Source: Hyphomonas beringensis (GTDB lineage Bacteria > Pseudomonadota > Alphaproteobacteria > Caulobacterales > Hyphomonadaceae). Taken from it: a DNA stretch of 64,000 nucleotides. This document shows positions 28,127 to 38,033 of the stretch, in pieces. Below the pieces are notes generated by a model. The model did not search any database. It saw only the letters and a list, made by a program, of their open reading frames with translations, and had not been told where the DNA came from. Position 1 is the stretch's first letter. The number at the start of each line of letters is the position of its first letter. The DNA lies in assembly GCF_000682755.1 (NCBI RefSeq), contig NZ_AWFF01000001.1, forward strand, positions 186,001-250,000, read 5' to 3'. Both the position numbers and the translations under genes were made by a program.

Positions 28127-29560
28127 CTAGAGCTCCCCGCCAGCCTCAGCCACGGCCCGCTCGCCCTTCCGCGCGAAGTAGCGCCGTGTCTCCTTGACCA
28201 CTTTGGGAGAGAGGATGAGCGCCGAGACGAGGGTCGGAACGGACATCAGCGCAAAACTGAGATCGATGAAGTTCAGAATCACATCCATAGACGCGATCGC
28301 GCCGAGCAGTATCGTGCCTACATAGAACGCCGCATAGATGTTCACCCGCCCTGCCCCGAACAGGAAGGAAAAGCACTTCATTCCGTAATATGAATAAGAG
28401 AAGAGCGACGAGATGCCGAACGCCAGGATGCAGAGCAGCAGGATATAGCCGCCAAAGCCCGGATATGCAGCCTCGAAGGCATTTGCCGTTAGCGTGACGC
28501 CGCTGCCGTCTCCGGTCTGCCAGACACCGGTCATCAGGATGGCCAGCGCTGTCATCGTGCACACGATCAACGTGTCGATCACCGGACCCAGCATTGCGAC
28601 GAGACCCTCATGCACGGGCTCTGACGTCTTGGCCGCGCCATGCGCCATCGGCGCTGTGCCGAGACCCGCTTCATTGGAGAAGGCCGCCCGGCGCACGCCC
28701 AGCAGGATGAGACCGCCCAGTGCGCCGCCGAACATCGGCTCTCCGCCAAAGAAGTTTGCGCCAAAGGCATCGGTGAAAATCAGGGTGAGGTACTTCGGCA
28801 CCTCGGAGATATTGATCAGGATGATACCGACAACGGCCACGACATAGACCACCACCATGGCCGGCACCAGCAGGGCCGTCGCATGGCTGATCCGCGTCAG
28901 GCCCCCAAACACAACCGCGGCGGTCAGGGCCATCAGTGTCACGCCGATTACAGCGCTGGCCATGCCAGCCGATGTGAGACCTGCGGGCTCAAGGGCGATC
29001 TCGCGGACGGCCTGGGTCAGCTGGTTGGCATTGAAGATCGGCAGGCAACCCGCCATACCGGCGATGCAGAACCAGATGGCAAGCGGCTTCCACCTTTTGC
29101 CGAGGCCTTCCACGATGACATACATCGGGCCGCCCTGCAGCACGCCGGCAGAATCCCGTCCGCGATACATGACCGCCAGCGAACATGTGAAGTATTTCGT
29201 CGCCATGCCGAGAATGGCCGAAATCCACATCCAGAAGATCGCGCCCGGCCCGCCCATCTTGATGGCCACGGCTACGCCCGCAATGTTGCCCATGCCGATG
29301 GTTGCCGCCAGTGCAACCGACAGCGCCTGGAAGTGGCTGACAAGCCCCGGCGAAGAGGTGCTGTCATGCTTGCCAGCCAGCACGCCGAGCGCCAGCTGGA
29401 AGTGGCGGAATGGCAAGCCACGCGAATACAGGAAGAAGAACAGGCCCGCGCCTGACACCAGGAAGACCAGCGGCGGCCCCCAGACAAAGTTCGCGGCTTG
29501 TCCGATAAACGCTACGAACCGCGCCGCGAAAAATTCCATGTAGTATGTCAGTTCTGGCAC
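28127..29560 (-). CDS. sodium:alanine/glycine symporter (AGCS family)
   Basis: 477 residues, about eleven transmembrane helices. The AGCS signature is seen: SVALAATIGMGNIAGVAVAI and later FSNEAGLGTAPMAHGAAKT. The family imports small neutral amino acids such as alanine or glycine (some members also D-alanine) with Na+. The GTG at 29560 has GGGGG upstream. It is the last gene of the leftward block A that begins with the TBDT, 21 bp after the TPR lipoprotein gene, and is likely to import the amino acids released by the amidohydrolases. Confidence 0.92.
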   Translation of the reverse strand: MPELTYYMEFFAARFVAFIGQAANFVWGPPLVFLVSGAGLFFFLYSRGLPFRHFQLALGVLAGKHDSTSSPGLVSHFQALSVALAATIGMGNIAGVAVAIKMGGPGAIFWMWISAILGMATKYFTCSLAVMYRGRDSAGVLQGGPMYVIVEGLGKRWKPLAIWFCIAGMAGCLPIFNANQLTQAVREIALEPAGLTSAGMASAVIGVTLMALTAAVVFGGLTRISHATALLVPAMVVVYVVAVVGIILINISEVPKYLTLIFTDAFGANFFGGEPMFGGALGGLILLGVRRAAFSNEAGLGTAPMAHGAAKTSEPVHEGLVAMLGPVIDTLIVCTMTALAILMTGVWQTGDGSGVTLTANAFEAAYPGFGGYILLLCILAFGISSLFSYSYYGMKCFSFLFGAGRVNIYAAFYVGTILLGAIASMDVILNFIDLSFALMSVPTLVSALILSPKVVKETRRYFARKGERAVAEAGGEL

Positions 29561-29581
29561 AGATACCCCCTGCTATCCCGA

Positions 29582-30556
29582 CTAGTTTTGAGCCTGATAA
29601 ACGGCCTCTTCCTTCTCGGCGCAAATATATGCCCAGATATTCCAGACATTCGTGGCCAGAACCTGGGCACGCAGCTCATTTGCTGTCGCGACATCACCAT
29701 TGAAACCGGCCCAGTTCGACAGGGCATAGGCAATCGTGGCGTCACGGGCATTCCACTCTTCTAGTGGCTTGGCCGGGTCAAGGATTTCATCCGCAGACAT
29801 GAGTCCCTTATAGAACATGACGCGCTTATAATAGGGATAAGTCTTGTCTGCCTCTATGTCCGCCGGAATGCGCTGCAGAATGGCTTCAGCCTTCGCGTCT
29901 TCGCCATTCTTTCGGTAGATATTGTACAGCCAGTCGACCACACCGATCAGCATGTCGTTCGATGAGGCGGTCTCAAGACAATGCTCATACGCCATGGCGG
30001 CGCTGTCATAATCCTGAGTCAGGTAATAATAGATGCCGAGGTGATACCAGATCCAGTGCTCGTAAGAGCCATGCGGCTGCCCACCCTTCATCTCGATAGA
30101 GGGCGTCGCTTCAAGATTAACCAGTTCCAGGGCCTCATCCAGATCGGCATGGGCTTTTTCGATCTCTCTGACCGTCAGATAGCGATGCGCGCGGTGGCGG
30201 CGAAGCTTGAAGGAGTCCGGATGCAGGAGAATGCCCTCAGAATAGGCTCCGATGGCCTCCTGATACTGCCCGTTGCCGGCAAGTTCAGCGCCGAGTTCCA
30301 AAAACGCGTCTTCGGTAGGCGCGTTTGAGGCGAGCAATGCATTGATCTTCGCCTGGGCATCAAGTTCAGGGGCCGTGTTGTTTCTGTACAGCGGCTGGCC
30401 GAGGAACGAAATTGCCTGAACCTCTCCGCCCACCATGGGGAGAGACTCCTCCATGGCCTGTTCAGAGACAGCGGCCTGCGAAGAATATGCTCCGTTGGTG
30501 GCACATCCCGAAAGAAGGAATGCTGCCCCGCATACGCCATAGAAAAGTGTTTTCAT
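29582..30556 (-). CDS. TPR-repeat lipoprotein
   Basis: 324 residues. The signal peptide ends in a lipobox LLSGC, so the mature protein should be membrane-anchored. Helical repeats with TPR spacing are visible (FLELGAELAGNGQYQEAIGA, SFKLRRHRAHRYLTVREIEK, WIWYHLGIYYYLTQDYDSAA). Such proteins are periplasmic scaffolds or co-factors of hydrolases. It sits between the amidohydrolase genes and the AGCS symporter gene in the same transcript direction. No enzymatic motif is seen. Confidence 0.82.
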   Translation of the reverse strand: MKTLFYGVCGAAFLLSGCATNGAYSSQAAVSEQAMEESLPMVGGEVQAISFLGQPLYRNNTAPELDAQAKINALLASNAPTEDAFLELGAELAGNGQYQEAIGAYSEGILLHPDSFKLRRHRAHRYLTVREIEKAHADLDEALELVNLEATPSIEMKGGQPHGSYEHWIWYHLGIYYYLTQDYDSAAMAYEHCLETASSNDMLIGVVDWLYNIYRKNGEDAKAEAILQRIPADIEADKTYPYYKRVMFYKGLMSADEILDPAKPLEEWNARDATIAYALSNWAGFNGDVATANELRAQVLATNVWNIWAYICAEKEEAVYQAQN

Positions 30557-30598
30557 GTCCTTACCTCAAATCGCATGAGCCTGCCTTCAGAGGGCGCC

Positions 30599-32383
30599 TC
30601 AGTAGAATTCCACATTGTCGATTTCTAGCCAGACGGACTGAGCCGCCTCGCCATGCCTGCCGAAAGAGACATCCAGCAAGCCGGTCACGTCCAGCGGCGC
30701 ACCATTCTCTGCCTTAAGGGAGGCAAAGCCGATCTCGACCGTTTTCCATTCCGGGCTGGCGACAAAGCTCTCCTGTCCCTCTCCCGTCGTGGAGGAGACG
30801 GCGATGTCATATGTGCCACTGCCGCGCGCTTCAAACCGCACGCCGGTAAAGGCGCTGGCATCGACGGGCACAAACTCGCCCGGCGAGAACGGCAGCGTTA
30901 CAAAGGCAAATGGGTCGTCCTTCAGCGCCATGTCTGCGGCCATGTGCAGCGCCTTGCCGCCACTCACACGCTCAACACGGCCTATCATGACTTCCGACCT
31001 GGGCAGGCCGGAATCATATGTCTTGGACAGCTTCGCCCCGTACTTCGTTGTCAGATCATCTGACTCAAAGTCATCAATCATGGCCTGCGCCGGAATGGCA
31101 GATGGTCTTGCTCCGCCTTGCGGTTTGGTCAGCTCGCCATCAGTAACCACTTGCACCCCGTCCACGAAGACATCTTTGACATTCCGCATGTCGGAGATGT
31201 TGTCCCAGGGTTGCCCCTCGACCAGAATGAAGTCTGCGCGCTTGCCGGCCTCGATGCTACCGCGATCGTCTTCCAGCTTCAGAACGGTCGCACTGTTGGC
31301 TGTCGCCGCTTGCAGAGCCTGTGCGGGTGTCAGGCCGAAATCCACCAGGAGTTCCAGCTCTCTCAAATCAGCCTCGCCAAAGGGATTGTTGTCGATGCCC
31401 TGATCGGTTCCGAGGGCGACACGGATGCCAGCGTCAAGGAAGGTCTTCATGTTCGCGCGGGAACGCGCCTGCCGGTAGAGGACCATCGCGGCTGATACCT
31501 TGCTCATTTCCGCGAGTTCATCCTCGAAGGGTTCGTAGACGGTCAGGGTTGGGGAATAGAGGACGTCATGTTCCTGCATCAGGCTGACAAGTTCGTCATC
31601 TGCATCCATATCCTGAATGGCGTGCACGATGGCTGTTACCCCCGCTTCGGAAGCGATCTTCCCGCCTTTCACTGTCACGGTGTGAGTGAGCACAGGTAGC
31701 CCCGCCTCAGAAGCCGTATCAACGACAGCCTCCAGAGCATCCTCATTGATGCTGGTCAGGTTGACCACGCCGCCATAGCGCCAGCCATCGGCGAACACCT
31801 TGATGGCGTCCGGCTTGTAAGGCAGCAGAGCCTCAACGGCCGCCTGCCCTTCGCGCGCTGAAAAAATGACTTTCGTCATGTTCTCATCGCCCCATTCTGT
31901 TCCGTGTCCGTATGGCACGCCCATGCGAGCCGCATAGAAAACGTGCGGAGACGCTATGGTCTTGTGATAGGCGCGCTTGCTCTCAAAGGATTCCGGAGAG
32001 GAATGGAAATCTGTCGCGGTTGTGACACCAGCCTTCAAAAGGTCCGTGGCAATAGACGCGCGGGTCGCCCCATTCATGCCGGTCCAATGTGTGTGGACAT
32101 CAATCATGCCGGGCAGCAGGGCCAACCCATCCGCATCCACAATGCGTGTGCCGGACGGATAATCGGTGATCGTGTCCGCTACCGCAGAGAACCGTCCGTC
32201 AATGACCAGGACATCGCCTTCATGCACCGAGCCATCCGTTACGTCAAAGATGTCTGCATCGCGGATCAGGAGCGCCTCTGCCGAAGCAGATGACACGGAC
32301 GCGCAGCCCGTCAGGCCAGCAGAGCCGAACGTTACACAGCACACGGCAAATATTCGTTTCAGAGCAGTCTTGTTGCCGATCAT
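30599..32383 (-). CDS. exported amidohydrolase with C-terminal CIA30-like domain
   Basis: 594 residues. A lipobox-like LTGC follows the N-terminal hydrophobic segment, indicating an exported lipoprotein. The amidohydrolase barrel has the full ligand set: DVHTHW, AIKVFADG (bridging Lys), LTHTVT, IVHAIQD and ALGTDQG. The closing block GSIEAGKRADFILVEG is standard. Residues from about 430 (AMIDDFESDD to IDNVEFY) resemble a CIA30/galactose-binding-like beta domain, an unusual addition. Related secreted enzymes of this superfamily are prolidase-like dipeptidases in Caulobacter. The gene lies seven bases after its upstream neighbour. Confidence 0.82.
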   Translation of the reverse strand: MIGNKTALKRIFAVCCVTFGSAGLTGCASVSSASAEALLIRDADIFDVTDGSVHEGDVLVIDGRFSAVADTITDYPSGTRIVDADGLALLPGMIDVHTHWTGMNGATRASIATDLLKAGVTTATDFHSSPESFESKRAYHKTIASPHVFYAARMGVPYGHGTEWGDENMTKVIFSAREGQAAVEALLPYKPDAIKVFADGWRYGGVVNLTSINEDALEAVVDTASEAGLPVLTHTVTVKGGKIASEAGVTAIVHAIQDMDADDELVSLMQEHDVLYSPTLTVYEPFEDELAEMSKVSAAMVLYRQARSRANMKTFLDAGIRVALGTDQGIDNNPFGEADLRELELLVDFGLTPAQALQAATANSATVLKLEDDRGSIEAGKRADFILVEGQPWDNISDMRNVKDVFVDGVQVVTDGELTKPQGGARPSAIPAQAMIDDFESDDLTTKYGAKLSKTYDSGLPRSEVMIGRVERVSGGKALHMAADMALKDDPFAFVTLPFSPGEFVPVDASAFTGVRFEARGSGTYDIAVSSTTGEGQESFVASPEWKTVEIGFASLKAENGAPLDVTGLLDVSFGRHGEAAQSVWLEIDNVEFY

Positions 32384-32390
32384 AATCTCA

Positions 32391-33638
32391 TTACTCCCCG
32401 GATTTCATGTATTTTTCGCGCAGAATGATCTGCCTGTCGGCCTTGGGCTGAGCCTCGCCGCCGATATAGAGGACGACCAGATCGGTCAGCGGCTGCAGCG
32501 GATCGCCTGACCAGACGGCGATATCCGCGTCCTGCCCCACAGCGATTTCGCCGGCTGTGGTATCACCGAACATGCGCGCGGGATTGACCGTGATCGCCTT
32601 GATCGCGTCTTCATATGGCAAGCCGTTCGCAACGGCCATGCCGGCATGATAGCGCGTAAGCCGGACATCATGGCCGTCACGATTGCTTGTCAGGGCAAGC
32701 TTCACACCTGCCGCGTTGAGACGCGTAGCATTCTCGATGGACGCCTGAACCTGATCAAAATTCGAAGGCAGATTATCAATAGGGTTGAGGACCACAGAAG
32801 CATCTGCATCAGCGATCTCATCCGCCACGGCCCAGCCCTCAGCAGCGCCGACCAGAACCATTTTGAGGTTCAGGGCCTTGCCGATCTTGAGCATCTGGGA
32901 AATGTCGGACGCGCGGTCCACTTCGATGATGAGCGGTGCCTCGCCCCTTGCGACAGGCGCGAGCGCCTCAAGGTCCGCAAGTGTCCAGTTCTTCTGGGTC
33001 AGGCCGGACATGTCCCCCGGCGTCTCCTTCGCGGCATAGGTGGCTGCATCTTCCAACAGTGCCTTCAGCATAGGGAAGACAGCGGCGCGGCCGGTTTTCA
33101 CGCCGCGCAGATTAAGCGTCACACCGGCATGCGGTAAGATGATCGGGTCTTGCCCTGCGCCAGTATCGATGACAGCCGCCTGCCCGCCAAAGCTCAGCTT
33201 TTCCAGACTGCCGCGTCCGAGGCCTGGCGTGACAATGGCGCGGCTGATGCCACCATTGCGTGCAACCGGGATCAACGTCGATGCCGGATTGACCGCGTAC
33301 TGGATTTCGACACTCGCAGAGAGATCCGATGTCTTCGCTGAGCTGTCATTGGCATTGGCGCGGTCATTCACCTCCACCACACCCAGCGTTGTATTCGCGG
33401 CGACCAAGCCGGGTGTGATAACCCGCCCGGTCATGTCGATGATGTCTGCGCCTGCGGGCACGGTAACGGCCACACCGACTGCTGCAATCTTGCCATTTTC
33501 GATGACGATGGAGGCGTCCTCCAGTTCACCCGCAGAACCCGCGGTCAGAACTTTCGCATGTTCCAGAACCAGGGTCTGGGCCTGCAGGGGCAGCGTCACG
33601 AAGGCCGCCACGCAAAGGGATGTCATGAGTTTCAGCAT
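32391..33638 (-). CDS. exported amidohydrolase-like protein lacking metal ligands (predicted pseudoenzyme)
   Basis: 415 residues with a cleavable signal (MLKLMTSLCVAAFVTLPLQAQ). It has the amidohydrolase framework: an N-terminal beta-sandwich (IVIENGKIAAVGVAVTVPAG), ITPGLV, and the end block EIAVGQDADIAVWSGDPLQP. But the HxH ligands are absent (PGLVAANTTLG where the upstream paralogue has PGLIDPHSHLG). The later His and Asp ligands are also replaced (LVGAAEGW, LTSNRD versus LHSDN). It overlaps the upstream active paralogue by one base (TAATG). It is probably a non-catalytic partner subunit. Confidence 0.82.
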   Translation of the reverse strand: MLKLMTSLCVAAFVTLPLQAQTLVLEHAKVLTAGSAGELEDASIVIENGKIAAVGVAVTVPAGADIIDMTGRVITPGLVAANTTLGVVEVNDRANANDSSAKTSDLSASVEIQYAVNPASTLIPVARNGGISRAIVTPGLGRGSLEKLSFGGQAAVIDTGAGQDPIILPHAGVTLNLRGVKTGRAAVFPMLKALLEDAATYAAKETPGDMSGLTQKNWTLADLEALAPVARGEAPLIIEVDRASDISQMLKIGKALNLKMVLVGAAEGWAVADEIADADASVVLNPIDNLPSNFDQVQASIENATRLNAAGVKLALTSNRDGHDVRLTRYHAGMAVANGLPYEDAIKAITVNPARMFGDTTAGEIAVGQDADIAVWSGDPLQPLTDLVVLYIGGEAQPKADRQIILREKYMKSGE

Positions 33639-34975
33639 TACTGGACCTCCTCACCATACTGGCCTGCCAGGAAGTCCGAGGACTCCTCATCTGTTTCCGC
33701 ATCATCCACGACGGACACGCCATCGATAAAGACTTTGTCTGCAACACTGTAGACGTCGAACGGGTCGCCAGACCACAGCACGATGTCAGCCATCTTGCCG
33801 GGCTCAAGCGTTCCGGTCTGGTCTGCAATGCCCATCAGTTCGGCCGGGTCCGCCGTGATCCACTTGATCGCGGTTTCATATCCGAAATCATATCCGGCCC
33901 GGCGCGCTGATGCCAGGGCAAGCGCGGCTTCGGTATTCATATGCTGTATAAGGATGGAGTTGTCTGAGTGCAGAGCCATCTTCACGCCGGCATCCTCCAG
34001 AAAGCCAGGGGTTGCATCTGAGGCGTCATAGGCCTCCATCTTGAAGCCCCAGCGCCGCGCCCATGTCGCAACACCAATGTCTTCAGCCTTCAATAGGGGG
34101 GCAATCTTGTAGGCCTCGGTCGCATGGTGGAAGGCCCCGATCTTGAAGCCATATTCATGCGAGATGTCGATCAGATGCGCCATCTCGTCCGCGCGGTAGC
34201 AGTGCACGACGGGAATGATTTCCCCATCCAGTACCTTAGCCATCGTCTCCAGCTGTAAGTCTACCGGGGCGGACGGGTCAGCCTCGTGCTTTTCCTTGTA
34301 CTCACGCGCCTTGGCCCAGGCCTTGCGGAATTCAGACATCACGCCCATGCGGGTGAAAGGCTTCTTGCCTGCCCCGCCATATATCTTTATCGGGTTTTCC
34401 CCACATGCCATCTTCAGGAAGTATGGCGCATTCGGAAACTTCATTTCCTTTACGGTAGCCGCTTCGACATTCTTCAGTGTAACGCCTTTACCCGCGATCA
34501 GATTTGTAGAGCCGGGCAGGATTGTCAGCGTCGTGACGCCGCCGCGCCGAGCTTTCTCAAAGCCCGGATCCTGTGGCCAGACAGCATCCTCTGCGCTGAT
34601 ACCCGCCGTGTTGTTTCCGGTCTTCTCGTTCAGATCCATGTTCGACGGCAACAAAGGCGTCGGATACACGCCCAGATGGGAGTGTGGATCAATGAGACCA
34701 GGCGTAACCCAGCGGCCCTCTGCATCAATGATTTCAGCATTCCCGGGCACCTTGACAGTCTTGCCGACCGAAACGATGCGGCCATTTGCGAAAACCACAG
34801 TGCCATCCTCAATCAAGGGCGATGATGCCGTAAGAATGTTCGCATGCGTGATCGCGATGGGACGGGCCTGCTCGCCCGCAACCGCTGTCTGTTCCTGTCG
34901 GACCTCTTTGGCACTCGCGCAGGAAGGCAATAAAGCCACCGCGCTCAGCAGGGTTGTCACAAGCAGTTTTTTCAT
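33638..34975 (-). CDS. exported amidohydrolase (imidazolonepropionase-like/prolidase-like)
   Basis: 445 residues. A signal segment (KLLVTTLLSAVALLPSCASA) is compatible with a lipoprotein or cleaved form. Metal ligands are intact: IDPHSHLG, VVHCYRADE, GAFHHATE and MALHSDNS. The block GTLEPGKMADIVLWSGDPFD closes the barrel. Enzymes of this type include peptidases and imidazolonepropionase-related hydrolases; dipeptide hydrolysis is the best guess from context. ATG 34975 lies six bases after GGGAG. It is immediately downstream of the block A TBDT gene and one base overlaps the pseudoenzyme gene. Confidence 0.85.
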   Translation of the reverse strand: MKKLLVTTLLSAVALLPSCASAKEVRQEQTAVAGEQARPIAITHANILTASSPLIEDGTVVFANGRIVSVGKTVKVPGNAEIIDAEGRWVTPGLIDPHSHLGVYPTPLLPSNMDLNEKTGNNTAGISAEDAVWPQDPGFEKARRGGVTTLTILPGSTNLIAGKGVTLKNVEAATVKEMKFPNAPYFLKMACGENPIKIYGGAGKKPFTRMGVMSEFRKAWAKAREYKEKHEADPSAPVDLQLETMAKVLDGEIIPVVHCYRADEMAHLIDISHEYGFKIGAFHHATEAYKIAPLLKAEDIGVATWARRWGFKMEAYDASDATPGFLEDAGVKMALHSDNSILIQHMNTEAALALASARRAGYDFGYETAIKWITADPAELMGIADQTGTLEPGKMADIVLWSGDPFDVYSVADKVFIDGVSVVDDAETDEESSDFLAGQYGEEVQ

Positions 34976-35014
34976 CACGAACTCCCAATATGGAAAAGCG
35001 GGTTATTCTTGGAA

Positions 35015-35049
35015 ATACACCCCGCCAGGTCGAACCGGGCGGGGTGTAT
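35015..35049. repeat. strong intercistronic hairpin after TBDT 1
   Basis: ATACACCCCGCC (35015-35026) pairs perfectly with GGCGGGGTGTAT (35038-35049) around an 11-base loop. It lies 17 bp after the TBDT stop and 40 bp before the next gene's start on the minus strand. No T-run follows, so it is more likely an mRNA-stabilising or attenuating element than a full terminator. Confidence 0.8.
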
Positions 35050-35066
35050 CAGTTTACATCAGATCA

Positions 35067-38033
35067 TTAGAAATTGATGGTCGCGCCGACAAAGATGTAA
35101 CGGCCCTGGGCATCATAGACCTGGGGATAGGTGTTCCCGCGGCCATCCGTTTCCCCGCCGCCATAACCGGAGAGGGATGTCAGAGGCGGGTCCTGATCGA
35201 AGATATTGTTCACACCCGCACGAAGACGCAGATTTTCAGAGACTTCATAGCGTGCCGCGAGATCGAAGTAAGATGTCGCATCCAGCTTGTTCACTGGTGT
35301 GGGAGCAGAAGAATACTGATCCACCGAGGAAATGTACCGCCAGCTGAAGATGGTCGACAGCTTGTCGCGCGACCAGTCCAGCGCCACACGGTGACGATAT
35401 TCCGGAGCCGGATTGTTACAGGCATCGCCATGATATCCGGCACAATCCAGCTCAGGTGAGCCCGGCAGGGACTGTGATGCCAGCTCGCCAAGGATTGTTG
35501 AGGCATAGGAGATTTTCATATCGCCTGCATTGTCCAGGCCGAAGCGATCAAGACCGAAGCCATAAGATGCGCTGATGTCAAAACCATTTGTCTTCAGAAC
35601 ACCGGTATTGATGAGCGTGCTCTGGATATAAGACTCACCACTTACCAGGAACAGTGTACCTGCGGAGTCACGATTGATCAGACTACAATAGTTTGCATCG
35701 CCCGTGTCCAGACACTGGCCCAGCGTCTCGCTCGGGTCGACCATACCGATAAAGCCGTCAACTTCGATGGAGAAGTAGTCGACGCTGGCCACAAAGCCGG
35801 GCAGATAGCTCGGCTCGTAGACAAAGCCGCCCGTCCAGGTATCAGAGATTTCCGGATCGAGGTTCGGGTTCCCGCCAGCCAGGGTTGGAATGTTATCCGC
35901 GCTATCCAGGATCGTGCCATATTGAGCTGCCGTAACACCAGTTCTCATGCAATCGTCCAGAGAACGGAAGGGCTCTGGCGTTGTCGTATTCGGATCGAAA
36001 TCACCTGCACACGGATCTTTCAGGCCATTGGGCTGACCAGAGAGCGTGCCGCGGCTGAACTCTTGCGGCGCGAACAATTCGATCGGGTTCGGTGACCGCG
36101 TAGCCCGCTGATACTGCGTGCGCAGTCTCAGGTCTGAAATTGGACGCCAGGAAGCACCGAAGGAATAAGTATTCTGTGTCCCTGTGGTGTCATAGTAATC
36201 AGAGTAGCGATATGCGGCAGAGAGCGTCAGCTCTTCAGCAAACGGCATGTCCTGAAGGATCGGGGCCTGGAATTCTGTGAAGAGTTCGTAGACCGGCACT
36301 TCACCTGCAACAGCAACGCGCTGACTGGTCGTCGTGTCGCTGGAATCCGGCGTCAGGGAAAGTGAGTCCTTACGGTACTCAAAGCCGATTGCGGCGCTGA
36401 CACCTTCTGATGCGAACGGGCTAACAACGCCCCAGCGCTCAAGGTTTTCAGAGAGCGTGCCGCCAATGACGGTTTGCTCCGTATCCCCTACACGCAGAGT
36501 TGGCATGGTCACATAATTAGACGCCGCCTGCGTGATGCCATTGGGAGAAAAGACATCAAACGGAATACAGTTTGGATCTTCGCCCGTCAAAACAGAACGG
36601 CAGACGATGTCGCCAGTATCCGGATCTGTCACAGCATCCAGAGCGCGCGTGACGCGGGAAGTGGACACATCATTCAGCAGCAATTCGGTGTAGTCGACTT
36701 TTGCGTGCTGGGCGAACAGCTCATACTCGACCCCGCCGAAGACTTCACCGCGAATTCCGCCAACAACACGCTGGGTATTGAGGTGGAAATTGTTGACGCG
36801 CGGATAGTCCATATTCCGGCGGCCAATTCTCAGCGGTGCTCTCGTAACGCCGTCATTGTCGACAAATACGTTGCCCGCATCACAGAAGGTCGCCAGCATT
36901 TCAGACGTCAGCAACGGGTTATCGCAATTGATGGAAGATGTACGACCAAGGGCGAGACCGCCCGGACCGACCTGAGCTTCCGTCTTATTGTCCGTGACGG
37001 AGAAATCCATGAAGAATTCCATGTTTTCCATCAGGTCGTAGCGGACGAATGCGCCATAGGTGTAGCGTTCGCGTGGGCGCTGCAGATAGTTGCCTGCGGC
37101 AAAGTTGTAGGCATCTGTAGACTGATTGAAGTTCCGCAGATCTCCGCTGGCTTCGTCTACCACCAAATTGAATCCGTCTGATCCTGTACGGGAGTAGCGT
37201 GTCAGGCGCGGCATGGAGCCGGAGCCGCTACAGCCGAAATCCGTGCCATCGTTACGTGTGGTGAACGGGCAGGACGTGATGTCACGGTCTTCCCAGCGTA
37301 CCGCATTATCCTTGGAGTAGCCGGCATAGGCGGTGATGTTGCCGCGGCCATCATCAAAGTTCTTGCCCGCGACCAGGTTCAGGTCTCCGGACTCACCATC
37401 GAAGATGCTGTCCGGGTTCGGTTGGCCGTAGTCGGACAGTACGCGCTCGACATCTGAATTGTTGTTGCCAGCCTGGAAAAGGCTGCCCTGAACATCCAGC
37501 TCAAGGCCTTCAAAGTCGCGCTTCATGATGAAGTTCACAACACCGGCGACAGCGTCAGAACCGTAGACGGCCGTTGCACCACCGGTGAGAACTTCAACGC
37601 GGTCGATCAGCTGGGAGGGAATCTGGTTCAGGTCAGCCGCCACATTGATGGGCGAGCCATACGGAAGGCGCTTGCCGTCCACCAGCACGAGCGTTCTATT
37701 TGCGCCAAGGCCGCGAAGGTTTACCGTTGCCTGCGCGCCGTTCACGCCTGATGTGGAGCCCTGCCCCGATGCCACTTGCGGCAGCGTTCCAAGCAGATCT
37801 TCAACGCGCGTCACACCGCGCACATCAACTTCACCGCCATCCAGAACAGCCACAGAGCTGCTGGAGGTCAGATTGGCATTACCGAGACGGCTACCTGTGA
37901 TAACCACCGTGTCGAAGGCGACTTCTTCATCCGTGTCGTCGACTTGAGCCATCGCACCGCCAGCCAGGGCGGCAGCCAGGACGATTGACGACGCGCCCCG
38001 GACAAGAATTGAGCTTCTGGATTTTCTAAACAT
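35067..38033 (-). CDS. TonB-dependent outer-membrane receptor (large, ~990 residues)
   Basis: About 988 residues with a signal peptide ending near LAGGAMAQ. The plug domain has VVITGSRLGNANL as the TonB-box region, NLRGLGANRTLVLVDGKRLP, and DRVEVLTGGATAVYGSDAVA. The last residues (RYIFVGATINF) form the outer-membrane C-terminal beta strand. The size and motifs match the large proteobacterial TBDT group often found beside peptide or amino acid genes. It heads the block A run of amidohydrolases and transporter. ATG 38033 is preceded by GAGGGG; an ATG at 38045 is possible. Confidence 0.93.
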   Translation of the reverse strand: MFRKSRSSILVRGASSIVLAAALAGGAMAQVDDTDEEVAFDTVVITGSRLGNANLTSSSSVAVLDGGEVDVRGVTRVEDLLGTLPQVASGQGSTSGVNGAQATVNLRGLGANRTLVLVDGKRLPYGSPINVAADLNQIPSQLIDRVEVLTGGATAVYGSDAVAGVVNFIMKRDFEGLELDVQGSLFQAGNNNSDVERVLSDYGQPNPDSIFDGESGDLNLVAGKNFDDGRGNITAYAGYSKDNAVRWEDRDITSCPFTTRNDGTDFGCSGSGSMPRLTRYSRTGSDGFNLVVDEASGDLRNFNQSTDAYNFAAGNYLQRPRERYTYGAFVRYDLMENMEFFMDFSVTDNKTEAQVGPGGLALGRTSSINCDNPLLTSEMLATFCDAGNVFVDNDGVTRAPLRIGRRNMDYPRVNNFHLNTQRVVGGIRGEVFGGVEYELFAQHAKVDYTELLLNDVSTSRVTRALDAVTDPDTGDIVCRSVLTGEDPNCIPFDVFSPNGITQAASNYVTMPTLRVGDTEQTVIGGTLSENLERWGVVSPFASEGVSAAIGFEYRKDSLSLTPDSSDTTTSQRVAVAGEVPVYELFTEFQAPILQDMPFAEELTLSAAYRYSDYYDTTGTQNTYSFGASWRPISDLRLRTQYQRATRSPNPIELFAPQEFSRGTLSGQPNGLKDPCAGDFDPNTTTPEPFRSLDDCMRTGVTAAQYGTILDSADNIPTLAGGNPNLDPEISDTWTGGFVYEPSYLPGFVASVDYFSIEVDGFIGMVDPSETLGQCLDTGDANYCSLINRDSAGTLFLVSGESYIQSTLINTGVLKTNGFDISASYGFGLDRFGLDNAGDMKISYASTILGELASQSLPGSPELDCAGYHGDACNNPAPEYRHRVALDWSRDKLSTIFSWRYISSVDQYSSAPTPVNKLDATSYFDLAARYEVSENLRLRAGVNNIFDQDPPLTSLSGYGGGETDGRGNTYPQVYDAQGRYIFVGATINF

